Source: Pseudomonadota bacterium
GTDB lineage: Bacteria > Pseudomonadota > Alphaproteobacteria > Sphingomonadales > Sphingomonadaceae
DNA: 64,000 nt
Assembly (NCBI GenBank): GCA_023400405.1
Contig: JAEXFD010000055.1
Location: forward strand, 96,155 to 160,154
Direction: 5' to 3'
Under the pieces are notes generated by a model, which was not told the origin of the DNA, searched no databases, and saw only the letters and a program-made list of their open reading frames with translations. This document shows positions 24,943 to 33,197 of the stretch, in pieces. The number at the start of each line of letters is the position of its first letter. The first letter of the stretch is position 1. Position numbers and translations under genes: made by a program.

Positions 24943-26913
24943 TCAGATGAGGATGTCCTCGGGTCGATTGAACCAGCGCGTCTGCCGCGTCGCCTCCAGG
25001 CTGCCATGCGCGTCGAAGCGCTTGAGGTCGCCGAAATCGAGGCCCGTCGCCGCTTCGACCGCGGCGATCGTGGTCTGGATCTTGCGCGAACGGATTTCCT
25101 CGAGCGTATAGGGCTTGAGGCCGGAGAAGATCTTCGCCTCGTACAGCGCCTGCACATAATCGGTCTGGCCGTTGATGAAGGCGGCGGCGGCGATCGTCGT
25201 CGCGGTCTTCTGGAGCACCGCGATCTTCCAGAAGGACAGCGGAACGCGCCACGGTCCGCCCTTGCGCGCCTTGCCGTAGAACGGATCGTTGTCGCGATAG
25301 ATCGGGCCGGTGAACACGGTCACGCGCTTCTCGCTGATCTGCGCGCGATCGAGGACGTAATCCTCCAGATCGCCCCAATCGACATCGTTATAGGCCTGGA
25401 CCTGCGGCGCGGCATTGGTGAAGTGGAACGTGTCCTGCATGCCGCGCCTCGCATCGGCGGCCTTGCCCGCGGCATCGCGCGCGTCGCTCCAGCACGGATC
25501 GAGCAGCCGGACCATGTGGCCGCGGCTGAAATAGACGCGCTCCGGCGCCTTCTTGTCGGACGAGGAATAGAATTCGTCGTCAGACTGATATTTGGCGTCG
25601 ATTCGCGGATCGGGGCGCCACTTGTTCTCGCGCGTCACCGGCTGGAGCTTCAGCCCGTCGATGTTCACCGCGGTGATCAGCGGGAAGCGCCGCTCGGCAT
25701 GGATGACCGAGGAATAATGGAAATAGCGCAGCTCGTGCCCCGATGCGTCGAGCAGCGGCGCGGCGACGCCTTGCTCCGCGAGCTTGGCGTAGATCGCGTC
25801 GAGCGGCAGCGGCACCGAGAGGAAATCGGAGTCATAGCCGCCGGCATCCGCCCAGCGGCTCGGCTTGAACGGCGCGGATTGTTCGGGCGGGGCGCCGTCG
25901 CCGGTCGCGACGCGCGGCTCGCCGATCGGCGGGAAGCCGAGCGCGCGGCTGAGCAGATCGAGCGCGAGCCCGGCGTTGCGGTCCTCGAAGCGGTGGCGCT
26001 CGAGCAGGTTGAAGATCGCGCTGATCCGCACGCCTTCATTGGCGAGCCATTCGCCGCCGCTGGCCTTTCCGGGCGGCGCGGGCACCGCCTTGTGATGAAG
26101 CGCGACCACCTGCCATTGATCGTTGAACACCGGCGAGCCCGAGGAGCCGGGCTCGGTATCGGTCGAATAATGGATGAAACGCGTGAGATCGACTTCGACC
26201 TCGGCGGGCTCGAGCTTGACGATCTGGCTGGCATGGATCGCGATCTGCTTGGGCTGGCCGTTGGGATGCTGGATCGCGGTGACCCATTCGCCGTCCACCG
26301 TCTTTCCCGGAAGCGGGATCAGCGGCAGCCAACCGTAGCGATCGAGCGGCACCCCGGACGCAGCGAGCGGCGCCACCGCGACCAGTGTGAAATCGAGCTC
26401 GGCGCTGGTGAAGAACAGGCTGTGCGGATCGAGATTGAACGGCGCCGGATCCTTCACCACACCGTCGAGATCATGCTCGTAGCCGAACTCTGCGACGCAT
26501 TGCGCCGCCTCGCTGGTGCCGGCGATGACGTGGTTGTTGGTAAGGAGCAGCCGCGGGCCGACCAGGAAGCCAGTGCCATAGGCCATGCCGCCGTCCATCG
26601 GCAGCTTGATCCGGCACACCGCATCGGCGCAGCGCCGGCCGCGATCGAGGAAGTTGATCGAGAGCAGGTCGCTTTCGCCGATGATCCGTTCATAGCCATT
26701 GGGATCGCTGCGCGGGCTTTCGGCGAGGCCCAGCCGCATCGGCAGGCTGGGGTCTTCCTGGGCGAGCTCGCGGCGATCGCGTCGTGCCGCCGGCGGCACC
26801 ATCGCCTTGCGCCGTTCGAGCGCCTTGTCGATCGCAAGGCTGAGCGACGGATCGGTGGTGGCGATCGGCTGGGCTGCCGCGCCGAAAAGGGCTTCCTGCT
26901 CGTCTCCGTTCAC
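24943..26913 (-). CDS. Trypsin-like serine protease fused to DNA/RNA non-specific endonuclease
   Basis: A 656-residue protein with two catalytic domains and no signal peptide. Residues about 95-310 form a trypsin-like protease: TNNHVIAG (His 128), ELDFTLVAV (Asp 174) and PGSSGSPVFN (Ser 258). Residues about 390-640 form a NUC1/PF01223 nuclease: YFSRGHMVRL (His 466, in place of the usual DRGH) and TFHFTNAAPQ (Asn 500) followed by an Asn/Glu pair (YND...LED) for metal binding. The Asp of DRGH is Ser here. The N-terminus (1-60) is charged and may be an adaptor. It sits alone between ispG and a divergent S1/P1 nuclease. I infer an effector whose protease could release or sense activation of the nuclease. 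Confidence 0.85.
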   Translation of the reverse strand: MNGDEQEALFGAAAQPIATTDPSLSLAIDKALERRKAMVPPAARRDRRELAQEDPSLPMRLGLAESPRSDPNGYERIIGESDLLSINFLDRGRRCADAVCRIKLPMDGGMAYGTGFLVGPRLLLTNNHVIAGTSEAAQCVAEFGYEHDLDGVVKDPAPFNLDPHSLFFTSAELDFTLVAVAPLAASGVPLDRYGWLPLIPLPGKTVDGEWVTAIQHPNGQPKQIAIHASQIVKLEPAEVEVDLTRFIHYSTDTEPGSSGSPVFNDQWQVVALHHKAVPAPPGKASGGEWLANEGVRISAIFNLLERHRFEDRNAGLALDLLSRALGFPPIGEPRVATGDGAPPEQSAPFKPSRWADAGGYDSDFLSVPLPLDAIYAKLAEQGVAAPLLDASGHELRYFHYSSVIHAERRFPLITAVNIDGLKLQPVTRENKWRPDPRIDAKYQSDDEFYSSSDKKAPERVYFSRGHMVRLLDPCWSDARDAAGKAADARRGMQDTFHFTNAAPQVQAYNDVDWGDLEDYVLDRAQISEKRVTVFTGPIYRDNDPFYGKARKGGPWRVPLSFWKIAVLQKTATTIAAAAFINGQTDYVQALYEAKIFSGLKPYTLEEIRSRKIQTTIAAVEAATGLDFGDLKRFDAHGSLEATRQTRWFNRPEDILI

Positions 26914-27077
26914 AATCCCTTCCCCCTTCAGGTTGGCATGCGAGCGGCCCGTTCTTTGGCGGCGATCATAACGCAGAAACGGCGCGGAGACGATGCCCTA
27001 GCGGCATTGCCGATCCGACAAGTTGCGAGGCGCGCTCGCCGCTCCTAGGGAAATTGAAACACAGTCGGAGTCGCTCG

Positions 27078-27917
27078 ATGCGTCGTTTCCTCGTCCTGCT
27101 CGCCGCGCTGATCGGCTTCGCTGCCCCCGCCCAGGCCTATTGGGAATATGGCCACCAGACCGTCGCGGCGATCGCCTGGCGCAACGTCACGCCGGCGACG
27201 CGCGCGGCGATCACCCGCCTGCTCCACCACACCGACCTGCTCAAGACTGAGGGCTGCCCCGCCTCGACGATCGCCGATGCGGCAATCTGGGCCGATTGCA
27301 TCAAGAAGCTCGGCCCCGACTGGCGCTATGCCTCGGCCTGGCATTATCAGGACGCCGATGTCTGCAAGCCGTTCGACGTGAGCGGGCCGTGCAAGGACGG
27401 CAATTGCGTCTCGGCGCAGATCGAGCGCGACGTGAAGATCCTCAAGGAACGCAAGACGCCGCAGGTCGAGCGGGTCAAGGCGCTGGTGTTCCTCATCCAC
27501 TTCGTCGGCGATATCGGCCAGCCGCTGCACGGCGCGGACCATGACGAAGACGCCGGCGGCAACAAGACGCTGGTGAGCTACGGCATCTACACCACCGACA
27601 AGCTGAACCTGCATTCGGTGTGGGACGGGCTGCTCGCCGAGCGGGCGATCACCTCGGGTCCGAACATCGTGCGCAGCTACAGCCGGGCCGAGCGCGCGGC
27701 GCTGGGCGGCGGCAGCGTCACCGATTGGGGCAAGGACAGCTGGCAGCTCGCCCGCAGCATCTATGCCGACCTCAACGGCGGAGATGCCTGCAAGCCGATC
27801 ACTGGCCGGGTGGCGATTGACCAGGCAATGATCGAGAAATGGGTGCCCGAGGCGCGCCAGCAGGTGGTGAAGGGCGGGCTGCGGCTCGCCCGGCTTCTCG
27901 ACGAGGCGCTGGGCTGA
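27078..27917 (+). CDS. Exported S1/P1 nuclease
   Basis: Zinc-dependent single-strand nuclease / 3'-nucleotidase acting in the periplasm or outside. A signal peptide ends at AQA-YW. The trinuclear zinc ligands are visible: Trp 22 and His 26 near the mature N-terminus, Asp 73, His 89, HFVGDIGQPLH (His 141, Asp 145, His 151) and LHSVWDG (His 179, Asp 183). Total length 279 residues fits. It is divergent from the protease-nuclease gene with a 164-base spacer. Likely role in phosphate or nucleotide salvage. Confidence 0.92.
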   Translation: MRRFLVLLAALIGFAAPAQAYWEYGHQTVAAIAWRNVTPATRAAITRLLHHTDLLKTEGCPASTIADAAIWADCIKKLGPDWRYASAWHYQDADVCKPFDVSGPCKDGNCVSAQIERDVKILKERKTPQVERVKALVFLIHFVGDIGQPLHGADHDEDAGGNKTLVSYGIYTTDKLNLHSVWDGLLAERAITSGPNIVRSYSRAERAALGGGSVTDWGKDSWQLARSIYADLNGGDACKPITGRVAIDQAMIEKWVPEARQQVVKGGLRLARLLDEALG

Positions 27918-27938
27918 AGCCGGCTAAAGCATTTTCAA

Positions 27939-27958
27939 GTTGACCGTTTACGGTCAAC
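27939..27958. repeat. Hairpin after the S1/P1 nuclease gene
   Basis: A perfect 8-bp stem (GTTGACCG/CGGTCAAC) with a TTTA loop, flanked further out by GCATTT/AAATGC (27929-27934 and 27967-27972). The A/T-rich flank differs from the surrounding GC-rich DNA. Possibly part of the transcript end. Confidence 0.6.
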
Positions 27959-27985
27959 GACTCGGCAAATGCGGCATCGACAAAT

Positions 27986-28020
27986 TTAGAGCGTGTTCAC
28001 TGAAGGTGAAAACGCTCTAA
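27986..28020. terminator. Bidirectional terminator-like hairpin
   Basis: The inverted repeat TTAGAGCG (27986-27993) and CGCTCTAA (28013-28020) encloses TTCAC/GTGAA, making a 35-base interrupted hairpin between the convergent S1/P1 nuclease and small membrane protein genes. It overlaps the TAG stop of the latter. Confidence 0.6.
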
Positions 28021-28289
28021 TCGTCGCCCCAATGGAAGGACCAGCCACCGTCGGTCTTGGTCCAGCACAGCAGGATGAAGCCAAGCGTCAGGGGCACCAG
28101 CAGGACCAGCCAGGTGGGCCCGCGATGGTTGGCGACATTGCCGACGATCGCCGCCGCTGTCATGAACAGCACGGTGACGAGCCAGCCCTGCCAGGTCACC
28201 GGCACGGCGCCCCAGCCGAAGGTCTTGGGGCGAAACCAATAGCCGGGGCGGACGCGCTGGCTGTTGCGATATCGGCGCACGAAGCTCAT
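28017..28289 (-). CDS. Small two-TM membrane protein (90 aa)
   Basis: A basic N-terminus (MSFVRRYRNSQRVRPGYWF), then two hydrophobic segments near 33-50 and 59-75, and a Trp-rich acidic end (WTKTDGGWSFHWGDD). No motif known to me. The start overlaps the stop of the ribbon-helix-helix gene by four bases, so it is the third gene of the Band-7 operon. Confidence 0.7.
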   Translation of the reverse strand: MSFVRRYRNSQRVRPGYWFRPKTFGWGAVPVTWQGWLVTVLFMTAAAIVGNVANHRGPTWLVLLVPLTLGFILLCWTKTDGGWSFHWGDD

Positions 28290-28519
28290 TCGTCTCCTCC
28301 ATTGGCGATCTCGTCGTCCTTCGCCTTGGGCGGCCGGCCGCGCTTGGCGCGAACCGGCTCGGCGAGCTTGACTCCGCGCCGCCCGAGCGCCTCACGCAGC
28401 AGGCATTCCAGCTGGGCATTGACGCTCCGCAGGTCGCTCGCCGCCGAGCGCTCGACCGCCGCGTAGAGTGCGGGGTCGAGACGCAAGGGAAAGGCCTTTT
28501 TCTGGGGCGGCTGCGACAC
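28286..28519 (-). CDS. Arc-like ribbon-helix-helix protein
   Basis: A 77-residue protein: KAFPLRLDPALYAAVERSA (strand and first helix) followed by SVNAQLECLLREALGRRG (second helix) is an Arc/HicB-like RHH fold, then a basic AT-hook-like tail RAKRGRPPKAK. It should bind DNA as a dimer. The GTG start at 28519 has AAGG seven bases upstream and sits 22 bases after the Band-7 stop. The longer frame to 28585 overlaps the Band-7 gene and lacks a binding site. It may regulate its own operon. Confidence 0.78.
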   Translation of the reverse strand: MSQPPQKKAFPLRLDPALYAAVERSAASDLRSVNAQLECLLREALGRRGVKLAEPVRAKRGRPPKAKDDEIANGGDE

Positions 28520-28541
28520 GGTTACGCCTTGCCGATGCTGC

Positions 28542-29450
28542 TCATTGATAGAGCGAGCCCGCATTGACCACCGGCTGGGTGTCACGCTCGCCGCACAGCA
28601 CGACCATCAGGTTGGAGACCATCGCGGCGCGGCGCTCGTCGTCGAGCTCGACGACATTCTTGGCCGAAAGCTGGTCGAGCGCCATCTCGACCATGCCGAC
28701 CGCGCCTTCGACCAACGTCTGGCGGGCGGCAACCACGGCCTGGGCCTGCTGGCGGCGCAGCATCGCCCCGGCGATCTCCTGGGCATAGGCCAGGTGCGTG
28801 AAGCCGCACTCGTCGACGGTGATCCCCGCGACGCGCAGCCGCGCGATCAGCTCCTGGCGCAGCTCGACGCCGACCTGATCATGGTTGCCGCGCAGCGTCA
28901 CTTCCTGATGCTCGAAATCGTCATAGGGGTAGCGCGAACCGATGGTACGCACCGCCGCCTCGATCTGGACGTTCACGAACGCCTTGTAGTCGTCGACATC
29001 GAACAGCGCCTGAGCGGTGTCGGTCACGCGCCAGACCACCTGCGCCGCCATCTCGATCGGATTGCCGCGGAGGTCGTTCACCTTGATGCGCTCCGAAATG
29101 ATGTTGTTGGCGCGCACCGAGACCTTCTTCTTGCCCATCCACGGCCAGGTCCAGCGCAACCCCGTCGTGCGATCGGTGCCGCGATAATCGCCGAACAGGG
29201 TGATCACCACTGCCTGATTGGGCTGGAGCAGATAGAAGCCGCACAGCACGAACAGCGCGACGAAGACCGCCGCGACCAGCCAGCCGACCACCACCCCGTC
29301 CGCGAGCCGGTCGATCTGGGTGATCGCCCCCACGATCGCGGCGAGCGAGACCGCCAGGACCAGCAGCATGCCATAGCCGCTCGCCGTGCTGGCGGGCCGC
29401 TCCTCGCTCTGGCGCAGGGCCGGTGCGGCGCTACGAACGTCGGTCATCAT
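28542..29450 (-). CDS. SPFH/Band 7 membrane protein
   Basis: A 302-residue prohibitin-like membrane scaffold protein. Two N-terminal membrane segments (about 25-45 and 53-73) precede the SPFH domain: QPNQAVVITLFGDYRGTDRTTGLRW, then VWRVTDTAQALFDVDDYKAFV and a helical C-terminal half (AYAQEIAGAMLRRQQAQAVVAAR). Such proteins form oligomeric membrane microdomains and often assist proteases or transporters. There are two adjacent ATGs; GGGAGG lies two bases before the first and five before the second (29447), so initiation may be at either. First gene of a three-gene operon. Confidence 0.88.
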   Translation of the reverse strand: MMTDVRSAAPALRQSEERPASTASGYGMLLVLAVSLAAIVGAITQIDRLADGVVVGWLVAAVFVALFVLCGFYLLQPNQAVVITLFGDYRGTDRTTGLRWTWPWMGKKKVSVRANNIISERIKVNDLRGNPIEMAAQVVWRVTDTAQALFDVDDYKAFVNVQIEAAVRTIGSRYPYDDFEHQEVTLRGNHDQVGVELRQELIARLRVAGITVDECGFTHLAYAQEIAGAMLRRQQAQAVVAARQTLVEGAVGMVEMALDQLSAKNVVELDDERRAAMVSNLMVVLCGERDTQPVVNAGSLYQ

Positions 29451-29523
29451 TGCCTCCCATAATTATGATATCTTATTTATATCGATTCTGCGGGTGGCGC
29501 AAGATGCAGATTCCGCTTGCGGC

Positions 29524-29536
29524 TGACGCAGCGTCA
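29524..29536. promoter_or_regulatory. Candidate MerR operator palindrome
   Basis: The perfect dyad TGACGC-A-GCGTCA lies 18 bases before the ATG of the MerR-type gene and just after a TTGCGG that could be a -35 box. MerR proteins bind such dyads between the promoter boxes. The -10 box is poor (TGTTAG or TTAGCC), so this is tentative. Confidence 0.4.
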
Positions 29537-29553
29537 ACTGTTAGCCCAGCGTC

Positions 29554-30354
29554 ATGGCAACGACTCTCGACATCACCGACGTCGCCCGGCTGACCGGCCT
29601 CAGCCCGCGGGCGCTGCGCTTCTACGAGGCGCGCGGGCTCGTTCGCCCGCTGCGGACCGCCGCCGGACGACGCGTGTTCGGTCCGGCCGAGCTTCAGCGG
29701 CTCAACGACATCGTGGTGCTCAAGCGCGCCGGCTTCAGCCTCACCGCGATCAGCGGGATGCTCGGCGATCGGCCGTCCGACCTTGCCCGGCTGGTCGAAA
29801 CCCAGCTCCGCGCCGTCGAGGCGCAGGCCGCGGCCTTGGCCGAATCGCGCGACCTCCTGCTCTCCATCCAGTCCCGCATCGATCGCTGCGAGCCGATCGA
29901 CGTCGCGACGCTCTGCTCGCTGATTCGAAAGGGAGGCACCATGCCCACCGAAGACTGGAAGAAGCTGTTCGAACGCTATCAATCCCCCGAGGCCCAGGCC
30001 GAATGGAGCGAACGCATGGCCGAATTGCCGGCGGGATTCGATCCCACGGCCTATGGCGAGCGTTGGGCGGAGCTCGGCGGCCGGATCGAGGCGGCGTTGC
30101 CACTCGATCCCCGATCCGATCAGGCCAAGGCGTTCGTCCGCGAATGGTTCGCGCTGCTCGAACCCTTCACCCGCGTCGCTACTCCGGCGATGTGGGAAGG
30201 CTCGAAGGCGATGTATGCCGACATGGCCTCGTGGGAAGGCCACTGCGATCCCGGCTTCTCCTCGCGCGTCTGGCAGTTCGTCAACGAAGCCGCGCAGGCG
30301 ATGCGGGCCGATGGCGAGAATGTGGGGCCACTCCCCGCGCATCTGGCGGAGTAA
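29554..30354 (+). CDS. MerR regulator with TipAS-type ligand domain
   Basis: A 266-residue transcription regulator. Residues 5-75 form the MerR winged helix (DITDVARLTGLSPRALRFYEARGLVRPLR pattern), 80-115 the dimerisation coiled coil, and 128-266 a TipAS-like all-helical domain (WKKLFERYQSPEAQAEW...WAELGGRIEAAL...GHCDPGFSSRVWQFVNEA). TipAS domains bind thiopeptides and other hydrophobic drugs and switch on efflux genes. It is divergent from the Band-7 operon and likely controls itself or that operon. Confidence 0.88.
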   Translation: MATTLDITDVARLTGLSPRALRFYEARGLVRPLRTAAGRRVFGPAELQRLNDIVVLKRAGFSLTAISGMLGDRPSDLARLVETQLRAVEAQAAALAESRDLLLSIQSRIDRCEPIDVATLCSLIRKGGTMPTEDWKKLFERYQSPEAQAEWSERMAELPAGFDPTAYGERWAELGGRIEAALPLDPRSDQAKAFVREWFALLEPFTRVATPAMWEGSKAMYADMASWEGHCDPGFSSRVWQFVNEAAQAMRADGENVGPLPAHLAE

Positions 30355-30360
30355 CGAAAA

Positions 30361-30389
30361 GGGCCGCCGGAACGTGTGTCCGGCGGCCC
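30361..30389. terminator. Bidirectional intrinsic terminator
   Basis: An 11-bp perfect stem (30361-30371 with 30379-30389) lies between convergent genes. On the leftward strand it is followed by TTTTCG, on the rightward by GCTTTCG. It ends the tol-pal operon and the MerR gene. Confidence 0.8.
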
Positions 30390-30412
30390 GCTTTCGTCTT
30401 CGGCGAAACGCG

Positions 30413-30928
30413 TCAGCTGATGACGATGGTCACCGCGCGGCGGTTCTGGGCCCAGCTGGCATCGTCCGAGCCGAGCGCGATCGGGCGTTCCTTGCCATAG
30501 CTGATCGTGGTGATCCGCGCCGGCGAGATGCCGCGCGAGGCGAGATAGTTCTTCGCCGCATTGGCGCGGCGATCGCCGAGCGCGAGATTGTACTCGCGGG
30601 TGCCGCGCTCGTCGCAATGGCCCTCGATCGTGACCCGGGTATTCGGGTGGCTCGTCAGCCATTGCGCCTGGCTGTCGAGAATCGCACGGGCCTGGGGATC
30701 GATGTCGTACTGATCGAAGGCGAAGTGGATCGTGTCGCTCGACACTTCGCGCTTGAACTGTTCGTTCAGCGGCGCGGCGACGGTGTCGCTATCGCCCTCG
30801 CCCGTCGTCACCGGGCCGGTCTCGGACGGCGCCGGCGGCAAGTCGGCGACGGCGCGCTTCTTGGTGCAGCCCGCGGTGGCGACGAGCGCGAGGCCCAGTA
30901 CCAGGCCGGTCGTGATCTTCGACATCAT
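30413..30928 (-). CDS. pal: Peptidoglycan-associated lipoprotein Pal
   Basis: Outer-membrane lipoprotein that anchors to peptidoglycan and works with TolB in outer-membrane constriction. The lipobox ATAGC gives Cys 21. Residues about 65-170 are the OmpA-like domain: IHFAFDQYDIDPQARAILD, VTIEGHCDERGTREYNLALGDRRANAAKNYL, and the C-terminal YGKERPIALG...WAQNRRAVTIV. ATG 30928 or 30925 follows AAGGAGG. Last gene of the Tol operon, before the terminator. Confidence 0.95.
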   Translation of the reverse strand: MMSKITTGLVLGLALVATAGCTKKRAVADLPPAPSETGPVTTGEGDSDTVAAPLNEQFKREVSSDTIHFAFDQYDIDPQARAILDSQAQWLTSHPNTRVTIEGHCDERGTREYNLALGDRRANAAKNYLASRGISPARITTISYGKERPIALGSDDASWAQNRRAVTIVIS

Positions 30929-30988
30929 GTTCCTCCTTCTTTCAGCGATCCGGCCCGCGCGCGGGCCATCCTCCATGTGCGTAACGGT

Positions 30989-32359
30989 TCAGGGGCGAAT
31001 CGGTCCCCAGCTCGGGTCCGATCCGTCGAGCGGCGTGGGAATGCGCCGCGCATTGGTGCCGGTGAGATCGACCGACCACAGGTCGGGCCGGCCCGAACCC
31101 TGTGCAGCGCGGAAGAACATCAACACGCGGCCATTGGGCGACCAACTCGGCCCTTCGTCGCCCCAGCTGTTGGTGAGCAGCTTCTCGCCGCCGCCCGAGG
31201 GATTCATCACCCCGATCCGGAAGGCACCGCCACCGGTGCGGGTGAAGGCGATGAGGTCGCCGCGCGGGCTCCACACCGGCGTCGCATAGCGGCCGCCGCC
31301 GAAGCTGATGCGATGCTGGTCCGAACCATCGGCGTTCATCACATAGAGCTGCTGCGTGCCGCTGCGATCGCTTTCGAAGACGATCTTCGATCCGTCGGGC
31401 GAATAGCTGCCGCCGGTATCGATGCCCGGCGAAGTGGTCAGCCGCTGTGGCTCCCCGCCGCCCGCCGAGATGCGATAGACGTCGGTGTTGCCGCCTTGCG
31501 CCATCGAGAACAGCACCCAGCGGCCATCGGGCGAGAAGCGCGGCGCGAAGTTGAGGCTGGTGTTCGAGACGAGCAGGCGGTTCTCGCGACTGGCCAGATC
31601 ATAGACATAGATGGCCGGCTTGCGCTGGGTGTAGCTCATGTACACGATCGCATTCTGCCGCGGCGACATGCGCGGAGTGAGCACGATCGACTGGCCGTTG
31701 GTCAGGAAGCGATGGTTGGCGCCGTCTTGATCCATGATCGCAAGCTGCTTGCGGCGCTTGTTCTTGGGACCGGTCTCGGCGACGTACACGACCTGGCTGT
31801 CGAAATAGGGGCCTTCGCCGGTGAGCTTCGAATAGACTGCGTCGGCGCATTTGTGCGCAGCGCGGCGCCAGTCGGCGGGGGTGACGACGAAGCCCTGACG
31901 GACCAGCTCGGTCTGCAGCGCGACGTCGTAGAGATAGCAGCCGACCGTCAGCGAGCCATTGCCGTTGGCGCGGACATAGCCCTGGATGATCGCCTGATTG
32001 CCGTTCCAGCTCGAATAATTGGGCGTGGTGACTTCGCTATAGCCGATCGTGCGCGAGGCGCTGGGCCCGCGCGTCTTGAACAGGCCGGTGTTGCGCAGAT
32101 CATCATCCACTACCTGGGCCAGCTTGGCGCCGAGCTGGTCGGTCGGCCCCGCCGCCGTCTGCACCGCCTGCGCGGTCGGCATAGCAGGAATCGAGATGGT
32201 AAGGTCCTTGGCCGCCGTATTGGTAACGTCCACGCTGAGCGGCGTGTCCTGGTCCTGCGCCCCGGCTGGGGCCGGCTCGGGGGCGGGCATGTCCTGCGCC
32301 TGGGCGACCGTGGCGGTGCCGGCGAGCAGGATCGCGAGGGTCAGATGGGCAAGTTTCAT
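30989..32359 (-). CDS. tolB: Tol-Pal system protein TolB
   Basis: Periplasmic protein of 456 residues: signal peptide to AQA-Q, an N-terminal mixed domain (D1), and a six-bladed beta-propeller whose blades repeat the SPDGR/SPDGSKIVFESDRSG type motif (for example FAPRFSPDGRWVLFSM, TGGSYSPDGSKIVFES, ATPVWSPRGDLIAFTR, GPSWSPNGRVLMFF). It binds Pal and TolA. One base separates it from tolA. The N-terminal linker is Pro/Ala-rich and longer than in E. coli. Confidence 0.95.
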   Translation of the reverse strand: MKLAHLTLAILLAGTATVAQAQDMPAPEPAPAGAQDQDTPLSVDVTNTAAKDLTISIPAMPTAQAVQTAAGPTDQLGAKLAQVVDDDLRNTGLFKTRGPSASRTIGYSEVTTPNYSSWNGNQAIIQGYVRANGNGSLTVGCYLYDVALQTELVRQGFVVTPADWRRAAHKCADAVYSKLTGEGPYFDSQVVYVAETGPKNKRRKQLAIMDQDGANHRFLTNGQSIVLTPRMSPRQNAIVYMSYTQRKPAIYVYDLASRENRLLVSNTSLNFAPRFSPDGRWVLFSMAQGGNTDVYRISAGGGEPQRLTTSPGIDTGGSYSPDGSKIVFESDRSGTQQLYVMNADGSDQHRISFGGGRYATPVWSPRGDLIAFTRTGGGAFRIGVMNPSGGGEKLLTNSWGDEGPSWSPNGRVLMFFRAAQGSGRPDLWSVDLTGTNARRIPTPLDGSDPSWGPIRP

Positions 32360-32360
32360 G

Positions 32361-33197
32361 TCACAGATCCTCGTACAGTACCGGCGCAATGACTTTCCAC
32401 GCGCCATAGAATTGCGGCGGCAGCTTGAACGGCGCCGCGAGCTTCACCGCCCGGATCGCCCGATCGCGCGCCAGTGCAGCCTGGGCGCGATTGCTGTCGG
32501 TCACCCCGGTTTGCGAAGAGACGCGCGGTTCGCCGGCCAGCGATCCGTCTTCGTTGAGGCGCACCGTCACGGTAGTGCGCAGCTTGTCCGAGTCGGCGCC
32601 GCTGGGCGGGGCCCAATGCGGACGGATCTGGCGGATGATTGCGGCACCGAGCGCGGCCTTGACCTCAGGCCCTGCCGTGGCGGCGGGCGGCGTGGTCGAC
32701 TTGCTCGTGCTGGGCCGATCCGAAATGCCGCTGAGGATGCCGTCGAGCCGGCCGGTCGGCGCCACCGGGCGCCGGGCCGGGGCGGGCTTGGCGGGCGCCT
32801 GGGCAGTCGCCGGCTTGGCCGGGGTTCGTGCCGGCGCGGCCTTAGGCGGCGTGCGCGGTGCTGGCTTCACAGCATCGGGCACCGGAGCGGGCGCAGGCTT
32901 GGGAGGCGCCGGCTGCGGCTTGGTGGGTGGCGCCGGATTGGGAGCGGGCTGCGGCGGCGCCGGCTCGGGTTCGACCGGCGCCTCGACCGGGGCGAGCTTG
33001 GCGGCGGGCGCCTCGCTGGTCGGGTTGGGCGCGGTGCTCACCGGCGCGACATCGTCGACCAGCGCGACTTCGATCGGCGTGGGCTTGAGCTTCAGCGGAT
33101 TGGGGGTCGCGAGAAAGCCGACCGACAACAGGCCGAACAGGGCGACATGGCCCAGCAGCGACAGCGTCAGCCCCGCACTCTCCGACCGTTCGATCAC
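32361..33197 (-). CDS. tolA: Cell envelope protein TolA (TonB/TolA energy transducer)
   Basis: A 278-residue inner-membrane protein: one TM segment at about 12-30, a long Pro/Ala/Lys-rich linker from 50 to 150 (PAPPKPAPAP repeats), and a C-terminal domain of about 100 residues ending FYGAWKVIAPVLYEDL. This organisation is that of TolA in alphaproteobacteria, and position between tolR and tolB confirms it. The linker is Pro-rich (TonB-like) rather than the helical Lys/Ala type of E. coli. The start overlaps tolR by four bases. Confidence 0.9.
   Translation of the reverse strand: MIERSESAGLTLSLLGHVALFGLLSVGFLATPNPLKLKPTPIEVALVDDVAPVSTAPNPTSEAPAAKLAPVEAPVEPEPAPPQPAPNPAPPTKPQPAPPKPAPAPVPDAVKPAPRTPPKAAPARTPAKPATAQAPAKPAPARRPVAPTGRLDGILSGISDRPSTSKSTTPPAATAGPEVKAALGAAIIRQIRPHWAPPSGADSDKLRTTVTVRLNEDGSLAGEPRVSSQTGVTDSNRAQAALARDRAIRAVKLAAPFKLPPQFYGAWKVIAPVLYEDL

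Noticed and set aside
25006..27048. A 680-residue rightward frame opposite the protease-nuclease
   Set aside because: Antisense to a gene with two intact catalytic domains; no motif of its own.
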